Shown: piece after piece, positions 1 to 5,389 of the stretch
Layout: the number at the start of each line of letters is the position of its first letter
Position numbering within the stretch: position 1 is the stretch's first letter
Assembly (NCBI GenBank): GCA_001805085.1
Contig: MHEA01000213.1
Location: 5,095-11,161 of the forward strand
Origin: Nitrospirae bacterium GWC2_57_9
Lineage (GTDB): Bacteria; Nitrospirota; UBA9217
Reading direction: 5' to 3'
Length of the DNA stretch: 6,067 nt
The notes under the pieces: model-generated
What the model was told of the DNA's origin: nothing
What the model saw: the letters and a program-made list of their open reading frames with translations, nothing else
The model's database searches: none
Position numbers and translations under genes: made by a program

Positions 1-716
1 CGACGCTCGGCATGATCGCGGCAGGCATCGCTCACGAAGTGAAGAACCCGCTGGTGGGCATCAGCGGCGCGGCCCAGCTCATGAAATCCGAGCTCCGTTC
101 GGCGGAACGTGCCGGCAAGAGACTTGAGAACGGCAGGAACCAGATCGAGTATCTCGATGTGATCCTGAAGGAGGCGGACCGGCTGAACAAGGTGCTGGAA
201 GGGATCCTCGATTTCACCCGCCTGAAACCGCTCGAGCTCAAAGGGTGCAACATCCACAGCATCCTGGACCACACGCTCTCCCTGCATGAGGAGAATGCGC
301 GCCAGAACAACATCGTCCTGACCCGCCTCTACGATCCGAGCCTGCCCGATGTCCTGGGGAACCGGGACCAGCTCGTCCAGGTGTTCCTGAACATCATCCG
401 GAACGCGATCGAGGCAATGCCGAAAGGCGGCAAACTGACCGTCGTCACCCGGATGTCCGACCAGTTCACGAGCGTGCAGGCCGACGGCAAGAAGCTGCGG
501 CTCATGGTGGTGAAGGTGAGCGACACCGGCGCCGGCATCAGCCAGGAGCATCTGGCCGATATCTTTACGCCCTTTTTCACGACCAAGGACCGCGGCGTCG
601 GCCTCGGGCTGGCCTTGTCCTACCAGATCGTACAGGAACACCTCGGCACGATCCGCGTCGAGAGCCAGGAGATGGAAGAAACGACGTTCAGCATCTACCT
701 GCCGCTGGCGGGATGA
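1..716 (+). CDS. ntrB: Nitrogen regulation sensor histidine kinase NtrB (NR(II)), 3' part
   Basis: This is the C-terminal catalytic part of a sensor kinase; the gene begins before the window. The frame is open through position 3 (T-L-G before the Met at 12), so that Met is internal, inside the H-box. Visible in order, numbering from that Met: H-box with HEVKNPL and phospho-accepting His8 (codon 33-35), followed by the GAAQL stretch typical of NtrB; a dimerisation helix to about residue 75; YDPSLPD (107-113), an NtrB hallmark; N-box NIIRNAIEAM (127-136); G1 box DTGAG (171-175); F-box FTPFFTTK (185-192); and G2 box GVGLGLAL (195-202). NtrB is a cytosolic kinase/phosphatase that phosphorylates NtrC when nitrogen is limiting, under PII control. 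Any N-terminal PAS domain lies outside the window. The next gene is the matching ntrC, 132 bases downstream. A paralogous NtrB-type kinase with another input cannot be excluded, because the sensor domain is not visible. Confidence 0.88.
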   Translation, partial: TLGMIAAGIAHEVKNPLVGISGAAQLMKSELRSAERAGKRLENGRNQIEYLDVILKEADRLNKVLEGILDFTRLKPLELKGCNIHSILDHTLSLHEENARQNNIVLTRLYDPSLPDVLGNRDQLVQVFLNIIRNAIEAMPKGGKLTVVTRMSDQFTSVQADGKKLRLMVVKVSDTGAGISQEHLADIFTPFFTTKDRGVGLGLALSYQIVQEHLGTIRVESQEMEETTFSIYLPLAG

Positions 717-744
717 GCAGAGTGAAGAAGAAAGGCAACAGCGC

Positions 745-824
745 CTCGCGCAAAGCCGCAAAGTCGCGAAGGTTAAAGCAAAGCACCTTTTGTCTTTCTT
801 TGCGTCTTGGCGCCTTTGCGCGAG
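745..824. repeat. Imperfect inverted repeat of a dispersed intergenic type between ntrB and ntrC
   Basis: Two 28-nt arms, 745-772 and 797-824, are inverted copies around a 24-nt centre. The outer 11 bp (CTCGCGCAAAG and its complement) match perfectly, and 12 of the next 17 positions also pair. The right arm contains the familiar CTTTGCGTCTTGGCGCC...GCGCGAG wording seen in intergenic repeats of many bacterial genomes; when mistranslated these give peptides such as RKGAKTQR, and the complementary strand here does read exactly so. In RNA it would form a long hairpin just before the ntrC ribosome binding site. It fills most of the ntrB-ntrC gap, so it may have entered there as a mobile repeat. 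It has no following T-run and is not a typical terminator. Confidence 0.7.
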
Positions 825-838
825 ATACGTTTTGTTTT

Positions 839-842
839 AAGG
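839..842 (+). promoter_or_regulatory. Ribosome binding site of ntrC
   Basis: AAGG lies six bases before the ATG at 849. It supports that start over the in-frame TTG at 807, which lies inside the repeat and has no purine-rich stretch at the right distance. Confidence 0.6.
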
Positions 843-848
843 TCTTTT

Positions 849-2303
849 ATGTCAAATGAAAAAGTACTGATAGTCGATGACGACGAAAGCGTCCGCTGGG
901 TGCTGAAGAAGTCCCTGGAAAAGGACGGGATGGAGACGGCGCTGGCGAAGAACGCGGCGGAGGCCCTGGAGCGGATCGGCGAGGGCGACATCGCGGTCGC
1001 GCTCATGGACATCCGCATGCCGGGCATGAGCGGGTTCGAGGCGCTCGAACAGATCCAGACCGGCGGGAGCGCCGTTTCGGTCATCATCATGACGGCACAG
1101 GCGACCATGCAGAACGCCATCGAGGCCATGCGTCGCGGCGCCTTCGATTACATCACCAAGCCCTTCGATCTCGACGAGGTGAACATCCTGGTGCGGAAGG
1201 CGATCGATGTGCGTCGCCTGTCGCTCGAGGTGAACGTGCTCCGCGCGGAGGTCCGCGAGAAGTACGAAGGCGGGCTGGTCGGGAACACGTCCGCGATGCA
1301 GGAGATCTACAAGACCATCGGCAGGGTCGCCGAGAGCGACGCCACCGTCCTGATCCACGGCGAGAGCGGCACGGGCAAGGAACTGGTCGCCCGGGCGATC
1401 CATTATCACAGCAAGCGCGCGGGCAGGCCTTTTGTGGCCGTGAACTCTGCGGCCATCCCGTCGGAGCTGCTGGAAAGCGAACTCTTCGGTCACGAGAAGG
1501 GCTCCTTTACGGGCGCCGTGGCGCGCAAGATCGGAAAGTTCGAAGCGGCCGCGGGCGGCACGCTCTTCCTGGACGAGATCGGCGATATGAACCTGCCGCT
1601 CCAGGGAAAGCTGCTCAGGGTCCTGCAGGAGCGCGAGTTCGAACGCGTGGGCGGGACGGAAGCCATCAAGACCGAGGTGCGGGTCATAGCGGCGACCCAC
1701 CGGAACCTCGAGAAGTTTGTGCGCGAAAAGAGGTTCCGCGAGGACCTCTTCTACCGGCTGAACGTGATCCAGATCAACATCCCGCCGCTCCGGAAGCGCA
1801 AGGACGACATTCCGCCGCTCGCCGATTTTTTCATGCAGAAACACCAGACCGCGCCGGGCAAGGCCAGGGTGCTTACCCCCGAGACGCTCAAGGTCCTGCG
1901 CGCCTATGACTGGCCCGGGAACGTGCGCGAACTGGAGAATGCGATCCAGCGGGCGATCACGCTTTCGCCGGGCGACAAGATCTTTCCCGACGCGCTCCCG
2001 CCCCAGATCTTCAAACCCGGCCACGGCGTGGGCCTCTCCTTCGAGAACTTCCTGGAAGAGAAACTCGCCGACCTGGTGGATCGCATGGGCGGGCTCGAGA
2101 CCGGCGATATTCATTCGCTCGTGATCCAGCGCGTAGAAAAACCGCTGATCACGCTCGTGTTGAAGAAAACGGAAGGCAACCAGGTGCGCGCGGCGAACCT
2201 GCTCGGCATCAACCGCAACACCCTCCGGAAGAAAATCAAGGAACTGGGCATCAAAGGGCCTTTCGGCGCTGCAGAGGACGAGGGATCCGAGGAAGAGGAA
2301 TAG
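849..2303 (+). CDS. ntrC: Nitrogen regulation response regulator NtrC (NR(I)), sigma-54 activator
   Basis: A complete 484-residue protein with the three NtrC domains. The receiver domain (about 4-121) has the acidic pocket Asp10-Asp12, phospho-acceptor Asp54 in LMDIRMPGM, Thr82 and Lys104; the SVRWVL stretch at 14-19 is characteristic of NtrC rather than of other sigma-54 activators. The AAA+ domain (about 143-375) has Walker A GESGTGKE (171-178), the sigma-54 contact loop as GSFTGA (218-223), Walker B LFLDEIGD (239-246), FREDLFYRLNV (296-306) and WPGNVREL (355-362). A Fis-type helix-turn-helix (about 441-467, GNQVRAANLLGINRNTLRKK) binds enhancers, and an acidic tail (475-484) ends the protein. 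When phosphorylated by NtrB it would oligomerise and remodel sigma-54 RNA polymerase at nitrogen-assimilation promoters. The contact loop has Ser where the consensus GAFTGA has Ala. The ATG at 849 was chosen for its AAGG site and because the receiver begins at once. Length is close to enteric NtrC. Confidence 0.9.
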   Translation: MSNEKVLIVDDDESVRWVLKKSLEKDGMETALAKNAAEALERIGEGDIAVALMDIRMPGMSGFEALEQIQTGGSAVSVIIMTAQATMQNAIEAMRRGAFDYITKPFDLDEVNILVRKAIDVRRLSLEVNVLRAEVREKYEGGLVGNTSAMQEIYKTIGRVAESDATVLIHGESGTGKELVARAIHYHSKRAGRPFVAVNSAAIPSELLESELFGHEKGSFTGAVARKIGKFEAAAGGTLFLDEIGDMNLPLQGKLLRVLQEREFERVGGTEAIKTEVRVIAATHRNLEKFVREKRFREDLFYRLNVIQINIPPLRKRKDDIPPLADFFMQKHQTAPGKARVLTPETLKVLRAYDWPGNVRELENAIQRAITLSPGDKIFPDALPPQIFKPGHGVGLSFENFLEEKLADLVDRMGGLETGDIHSLVIQRVEKPLITLVLKKTEGNQVRAANLLGINRNTLRKKIKELGIKGPFGAAEDEGSEEEE

Positions 2304-2360
2304 GCGGAGCGCCGACCGGGATCGGGCCAAGTTTTTCGTACCAGAGAAAAGAAAGAAAAG

Positions 2361-2395
2361 AGGGGACCTGCCTGGTGCAGGTCCCCTTAATTTTT
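2361..2395. terminator. Bidirectional intrinsic terminator between ntrC and the cytochrome gene
   Basis: A perfect 10-bp stem pairs 2361-2370 with 2378-2387 around a 7-nt loop. On the + strand it is followed by TTAATTTTT (2387-2395), serving ntrC. On the - strand it is followed by the U-rich CTTTTCTTTCTTTTC (complement of 2346-2360), serving the convergent cytochrome gene, which stops at 2418. It fits the convergent layout and leaves no room for another gene. Confidence 0.85.
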
Positions 2396-2417
2396 GTTTC
2401 CAGACGCTTTCGGTCTA

Positions 2418-4262
2418 TTACAAGGCGTTCGCTATCGCCTGGATCTGGGTGGATGTGAGGCCCGACAGCGAGTTCATCTGCCTTGTCCCGCTGATCTCGC
2501 TCTGGATCTTGCTGGCGCTCGCCCCCTGTACATCGCTCCTGGTCAGCGTTCCATGACAGGAACCGCAATACGTGGCGTAGAGAGAGGCCCCATCCGCGGG
2601 GGCAGGGGCCGGAGCAGGGGCGGTCGAGGACAAGGAATCCGCGATAGCCTGCACCTGGGTCGCCGTGAGAGATGAGAGGCTTCCCATCCCGCCGGCGTTG
2701 TTGTTTATGGCGGACTGGATCTTCGCAGCCGTGGTGCCCCGCTTGCCGCTTGTTGCAAGAGCGCCGTGGCATCCGCCGCAGTTGTTGGTGTACAGGGCTG
2801 CGCCGTCAACTGTCGGTGTAGGCGTGGGGGTCGGCGTGGGAGTTGGAGTCGGAGTTGGTGTTGGGGTCGGCGTCGTTCCCAGTGCATTAGCAATCGCCTG
2901 GACCTCGAGCGCTGTCAGGTTCGACAGGCTTCCCATTCCGCCGGCGTTGTTGTTTATGGCGGTCTGGATCTTCGCAGCCGTGGTGCCCCGCTTGCCGCTC
3001 GTTGCGAGAGAGCCGTGGCATCTGCCGCAGTTTGTGGTGTACAGGGCCGCTCCATCGAGGGTCGGCGCCGGTGTAGGGGCGGGGGTCGGCGTCGGAGTCG
3101 GTGTCGGAGTCGGAGTTGGTATCGGCGCGGTCGTTCCCAATGCATCAGCGATCGCCTGTACCTGGCTTGCGGTCAGGGTCGAGAGGATCTTCATTCCGCC
3201 GGTGTTGTTGGTTATGGCGGATTGGATCTTCGCAGCCGTTGTTCCGCGCATGCTGCTCGTGGCAAGTGTGCCGTGGCATCCACGGCAATTGTTGTTATAA
3301 AGCGTTGCGCCGTCTGCCGGTGCCGGAGCAGGGGAAGGTGTTGCTGCCAGTACATCGGCGATCGCCTGGATCTGCGCCGCGGTGAGCGTCGAGAGACCTC
3401 CCATCCCGCCGATCTTGCCCGTGATGGCTGCCTGGATCCTGGCCGCTGTCGCGCCCCGTTTGCCGGTTACCGCAAGGCTACCGTGGCACCCGCTGCAGTT
3501 GGTGCTATACAGCAGCGCGCCGTCTTGAACAGGTGCCGGAGCAGGAGCGGGACCTGTTCCCGGCATTCCCGGCATGTTTTCGGGATGGAAGGTGCCGGCA
3601 GGAACGTCCGCTACCGGCGCTGAAAAGATCATTCCCCCCGTGTGATTCATCACCGCGATGTTCCCGCCCGATACCTCGATCGTGACCTCATCGAACATTT
3701 TATCCATGCCCGTATGATCGGCCCTGAAGGTATCGGTAATCGGGTCCTGAGCTGTCTTGTATTGTTCAAAGAGCGGCGAGAGCTTTGCCCTCAGACTGTC
3801 GACGGCTGCGGGAATGTTTTTGGCTATGGTCTTGAAAGTAATCGAATCGGTGGACTTGTAAAGAGAAGTCAGATCCGAAATATGTGCCGCCACAGCCACA
3901 GCCGCATTCGACAGCGGGTTGATATTGGCGGTTCCCGGGCCCGTTGCCATTGAGTACATCTGCCGGGAAGAGGAACCGTCGGTCCATTCGATCTTGAGCA
4001 TGAAGGGGGCCGCGAGCCCGGTCACGTCAAAGGCGTAGGAACCGTCCGCGGCCGTCGCCGTGTTGATCTCCCGGGCGGCATCGGAGGAATCTTTCAGGGA
4101 CACGGTCCCGGAAAGGGGGGCGCCGGTAGCGGCAACTCCGGTCACGATCGTATTGGAACCAGTCGAACCGCTGTTTCCGCCTCCGCATCCGGAAACCAGG
4201 AGTGTCACTCCTAGCGCACACACCAGCATGATGCTCGTAATACCGCCAAAACTTTTTCTCAT
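2418..4262 (-). CDS. PgcA-like pentahaem c-type cytochrome lipoprotein with Pro-Thr linkers
   Basis: A 614-residue exported protein. A signal peptide ends in lipobox VSGC, so Cys26 is the likely lipidated residue. Residues 38-95 look like a small beta-sandwich (carboxypeptidase-regulatory-like: GAPLSGTVSL...ADGSYAF), followed by a helical stretch (about 125-170) and a short beta region to 216. Five class I mono-haem domains then follow, each DGAxLYxxxCxxCHG...GGM...LTxxQxQAIA. CxxCH motifs start at residues 256, 326, 412, 495 and 566; the likely distal Met ligands are 287, 357, 443, 526 and 596, at 26-27 residues after each haem His. Linkers are Pro/Ala (308-316, 546-556) or Pro-Thr repeats (382-401, 464-484). 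Geobacter PgcA, an extracellular cytochrome used for Fe(III) oxide reduction, has three such domains with Pro-Thr/Pro-Ala linkers and a lipid site, so a role in extracellular electron transfer is inferred. The start has a strong AAGGAGG site. The gene stands alone behind a riboswitch. Orthology to PgcA is unproven. Confidence 0.87.
   Translation of the reverse strand: MRKSFGGITSIMLVCALGVTLLVSGCGGGNSGSTGSNTIVTGVAATGAPLSGTVSLKDSSDAAREINTATAADGSYAFDVTGLAAPFMLKIEWTDGSSSRQMYSMATGPGTANINPLSNAAVAVAAHISDLTSLYKSTDSITFKTIAKNIPAAVDSLRAKLSPLFEQYKTAQDPITDTFRADHTGMDKMFDEVTIEVSGGNIAVMNHTGGMIFSAPVADVPAGTFHPENMPGMPGTGPAPAPAPVQDGALLYSTNCSGCHGSLAVTGKRGATAARIQAAITGKIGGMGGLSTLTAAQIQAIADVLAATPSPAPAPADGATLYNNNCRGCHGTLATSSMRGTTAAKIQSAITNNTGGMKILSTLTASQVQAIADALGTTAPIPTPTPTPTPTPTPAPTPAPTLDGAALYTTNCGRCHGSLATSGKRGTTAAKIQTAINNNAGGMGSLSNLTALEVQAIANALGTTPTPTPTPTPTPTPTPTPTPTVDGAALYTNNCGGCHGALATSGKRGTTAAKIQSAINNNAGGMGSLSSLTATQVQAIADSLSSTAPAPAPAPADGASLYATYCGSCHGTLTRSDVQGASASKIQSEISGTRQMNSLSGLTSTQIQAIANAL
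2681..3056 (-). repeat. Near-identical direct repeat encoding haem domains 3 and 4
   Basis: About 127 bases starting at 2681 recur starting at 2930, a period of 249 bases (83 codons). They differ at roughly 11 positions and include exact runs of 25 and 36 bases. The other three haem domains share the protein pattern but are much less alike in DNA. This indicates a recent in-frame duplication, gene conversion between two units, or both. The segment between the copies includes the Pro-Thr linker at 2811-2876. Confidence 0.85.
2811..2876 (-). repeat. Hexanucleotide tract encoding Pro-Thr linker between haem domains 3 and 4
   Basis: About ten alternating Pro and Thr codons (residues 463-484). 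The third codon positions vary freely (CCG, CCT, CCC, CCA; ACA, ACG, ACC, ACT), so the hexamers are not identical copies. The peptide pattern, rather than fresh DNA slippage, is what is preserved. Such linkers are extended and flexible. Confidence 0.85.
3060..3122 (-). repeat. Hexanucleotide tract encoding Pro-Thr/Pro-Ala linker between haem domains 2 and 3
   Basis: Encodes residues 381-401: I, then repeated P-T, ending in P-A-P-T-P-A-P-T. It is built like the linker between domains 3 and 4 but has three fewer bases and a different terminal composition, so linker length varies between the domains. Confidence 0.8.
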
Positions 4263-4268
4263 TCAAGA

Positions 4269-4275
4269 CCTCCTT
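4269..4275 (-). promoter_or_regulatory. Ribosome binding site of the cytochrome gene
   Basis: On the - strand AAGGAGG lies six bases before the ATG at 4262. It is a near-ideal Shine-Dalgarno sequence and fixes the start directly ahead of a proper lipoprotein signal peptide. It lies about 100 nt after the riboswitch terminator and is not part of its stem, so control is expected at transcription rather than by masking this site. Confidence 0.8.
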
Positions 4276-4373
4276 CTCGATTCATTCACAAAAAGTATCG
4301 GCCGAAGCCGAAGGCATCCCGCATCCTGTCTCTTGATCTGCTGCAACACCTGCCTGAGAGAAGCCCTGTGAAC

Positions 4374-4430
4374 AAAAAAGCCGGGCCCCCGATATCCAAG
4401 TAACATCCCAGATAATTCGGCAACCCGGCT
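4374..4430 (-). terminator. Riboswitch-controlled intrinsic terminator
   Basis: On the - strand AGCCGGGTTGCCGA (complement of 4417-4430) pairs with TCGGGGGCCCGGCT (complement of 4379-4392). This 14-position stem has 13 pairs (two G-U) and one G-G mismatch around a 24-nt loop, followed by a run of U (4374-4379). The 5' arm is the conserved 3' core of the riboswitch aptamer, and the loop contains the closing strand of aptamer helix P1. Aptamer and terminator are therefore mutually exclusive: ligand binding should block termination and turn the cytochrome gene on. Confidence 0.82.
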
Positions 4431-4495
4431 GTCTCAACGAGATCCTGAAGGCTTTCCGCCCCATCCTCACGGATGGTTGAGTATTATCGTTATCT
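4410..4495 (-). promoter_or_regulatory. GEMM-I family cyclic dinucleotide riboswitch aptamer, probably GEMM-Ib (3',3'-cGAMP)
   Basis: The - strand RNA has the GEMM-I layout. P1 is AGATAA/TTATCT (complements of 4490-4495 and 4410-4415). P2 is CCATCC-GTGA-GGATGG (4461-4476), capped by a GNRA tetraloop. Next come GGGGCGGAAAGCC with the conserved AAAGCC (4450-4455), a P3 hairpin tip TCTC-GTT-GAGA (4432-4442), and the conserved ACAGCCGGGTTGCCG core (4418-4432). The base that aligns with the ligand-specifying G20 of the Vibrio Vc2 c-di-GMP riboswitch is an A here (complement of 4482), and the base aligning with A18 is kept (4484). G20A is the mark of GEMM-Ib RNAs, which prefer 3',3'-cGAMP and in Geobacter control c-type cytochrome genes. 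The gene downstream is such a cytochrome. One position of the usual AAACC is C (complement of 4479). Ligand choice is inferred by manual alignment; c-di-GMP remains possible. Confidence 0.87.
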
Positions 4496-4505
4496 TTCTA
4501 TGACC

Positions 4506-4511
4506 ATACTA
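4506..4511 (-). promoter_or_regulatory. Possible -10 element of the cytochrome/riboswitch transcript
   Basis: TAGTAT on the - strand would place the transcription start near 4499, a few bases before riboswitch helix P1, as expected for a leader that begins with its aptamer. TAATAG three bases upstream is an alternative. No convincing -35 hexamer lies at the right distance, which would fit an activator-dependent promoter. Confidence 0.35.
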
Positions 4512-4535
4512 TTACGTTCCTTTTAACTTTTTGTA

Positions 4536-4551
4536 TGTGACTTCGATCACG
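4536..4551. promoter_or_regulatory. Possible CRP-family binding site upstream of the riboswitch
   Basis: TGTGA-CTTCGA-TCACG matches nine of the ten specified bases of the TGTGA-N6-TCACA consensus for CRP. Its centre (4543.5) is about 41 to 45 bases upstream of the start implied by the candidate -10 elements, the usual spot for a class II activator site. As RNA it would be only a five-pair hairpin with no U-run, so it is a poor terminator for the upstream SDR gene. The regulator is not in this window. Confidence 0.4.
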
Positions 4552-4563
4552 AGAAAGGAGATT

Positions 4564-5370
4564 TTACGCGGTAGCATTCCTTCTGAGAAGAAGTTTCGAC
4601 ACGCGATCCAGGATAAAGCCGGGCGTAAGGGGGATAGAGGAAACGAGCATGCGGTTATACAGACCGGGGATTATCGCTTTTTTGTCCTTCATGAGCCCTC
4701 GATAGGCGATCCGGGCAACCGTCTCCGGATCCATGGTAAACCGGCGAAAGAGCAGGGCCGACTCCATATGCGCTTTTCTCGCGAATTCCGTTCTTGTTGC
4801 GCCCGGACACAGGGTGGAAACGGATACTCCCGTTCCGGACAGCTCGGCCCGGAGCGCATGTGAGAAGCTCAATATGTAAGCCTTGGAAGCGCAATAAACG
4901 GCATCCAGGGGACAGGGGGCAAAGGAACCGGTCGAACCGAGGTTCAAAATCTTCCCGTACCCGTTCCGGAGCATGGCCGGCAAAAAAAGCTTTGTCAGGT
5001 GCGTAAGAGCGGCAACATGGACCTGCAGGAGCTGCAGCTCTTTCTCGATACTGGTCTCGGAAAAAGGCCCGCTTTCGTTGAATCCGGCATTGTTCACGAG
5101 AACATCGACGGCGATTCCCTTTTCCTGCATCGCGGAAAAGACCTCGGCCGGCGCCTTCGGGTCTGCAAGGTCCTTTGCGATCGTCACGGCCGCTGCGCCG
5201 TACCGCTCCTTCAGGGAGCCTGCCTGACTTTTCAGTTTCTGTTCATTCCTTGAAACCAGCACAAGGTCAAAGCCTTCCGCGGCGAAGACTTCGCTCAATG
5301 CCTGTCCGATACCGCTGGTGGTTCCCGTTATCAGTACTGTTCTCTTTCTGCTTGCTGAATGATTTGTCAT
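4564..5370 (-). CDS. Short-chain dehydrogenase/reductase (SDR, DltE/COG0300-like)
   Basis: A 268-residue classical SDR, a cytosolic NAD(P)-dependent oxidoreductase; substrate unknown. Seen: cofactor motif TGTTSGIG (15-22); SRNEQKL (40-46), whose Arg41 after the second strand suggests NADP(H); DLAD (67-70); NNAG (93-96); catalytic Ser146, Tyr159 and Lys163 in YCASK; and CPGATRTEF (188-196). The Asn usually found about 28 residues before the catalytic Ser is His118 here (QVHVAALTHLT), an unusual change in the Asn-Ser-Tyr-Lys tetrad. The C-terminal part (210-268) has hydrophobic stretches that may form the substrate lid. The ATG at 5370 is chosen for its AAGGAGG site six bases away; the upstream ATG at 5409 lies inside the palindromic operator and would add 13 unconserved residues. 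A TetR-type regulator gene lies 64 bases upstream on the same strand, pointing to TetR-controlled expression. No fatty-acid or efflux neighbour narrows the role. Confidence 0.88.
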   Translation of the reverse strand: MTNHSASRKRTVLITGTTSGIGQALSEVFAAEGFDLVLVSRNEQKLKSQAGSLKERYGAAAVTIAKDLADPKAPAEVFSAMQEKGIAVDVLVNNAGFNESGPFSETSIEKELQLLQVHVAALTHLTKLFLPAMLRNGYGKILNLGSTGSFAPCPLDAVYCASKAYILSFSHALRAELSGTGVSVSTLCPGATRTEFARKAHMESALLFRRFTMDPETVARIAYRGLMKDKKAIIPGLYNRMLVSSIPLTPGFILDRVSKLLLRRNATA

Positions 5371-5376
5371 CTTGTC

Positions 5377-5383
5377 CCTCCTT
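5377..5383 (-). promoter_or_regulatory. Ribosome binding site of the SDR gene
   Basis: AAGGAGG on the - strand, six bases before the ATG at 5370. It decides the start in favour of 5370 rather than 5409. Confidence 0.75.
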
Positions 5384-5389
5384 ATTAGA

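Noticed and set aside
12..716. Complete small kinase starting at the ATG at 12
   Set aside because: The frame is open to the window edge and that Met lies within the H-box, seven residues before the catalytic His; the gene is truncated by the window.
807..848. In-frame TTG upstream start for ntrC, adding 14 residues
   Set aside because: It lies inside the inverted repeat, has no ribosome binding site, and the added residues have no counterpart in the receiver domain; the ATG at 849 has AAGG at six bases.
852..2330. Long open frame (492 codons) on the reverse strand of ntrC
   Set aside because: It is a shadow of a GC-rich gene: no recognisable domain, while the forward strand has all NtrC motifs in order.
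2665..3300. Forward open frame with a (VG)n run opposite the cytochrome gene
   Set aside because: The VG repeat is only the complement of the Pro-Thr linker codons; the reverse strand has signal peptide, five haem motifs and a strong ribosome binding site.
2553..3497. Regularly spaced similar segments that could suggest a CRISPR array
   Set aside because: Periods are 213 to 258 bases, units are coding and encode CxxCH domains, and spacing follows codons.
4537..4550. GTGATCGAAGTCAC as a terminator for the SDR gene
   Set aside because: The stem is only five pairs and is followed by A-rich rather than U-rich RNA; it fits a protein-binding palindrome better.
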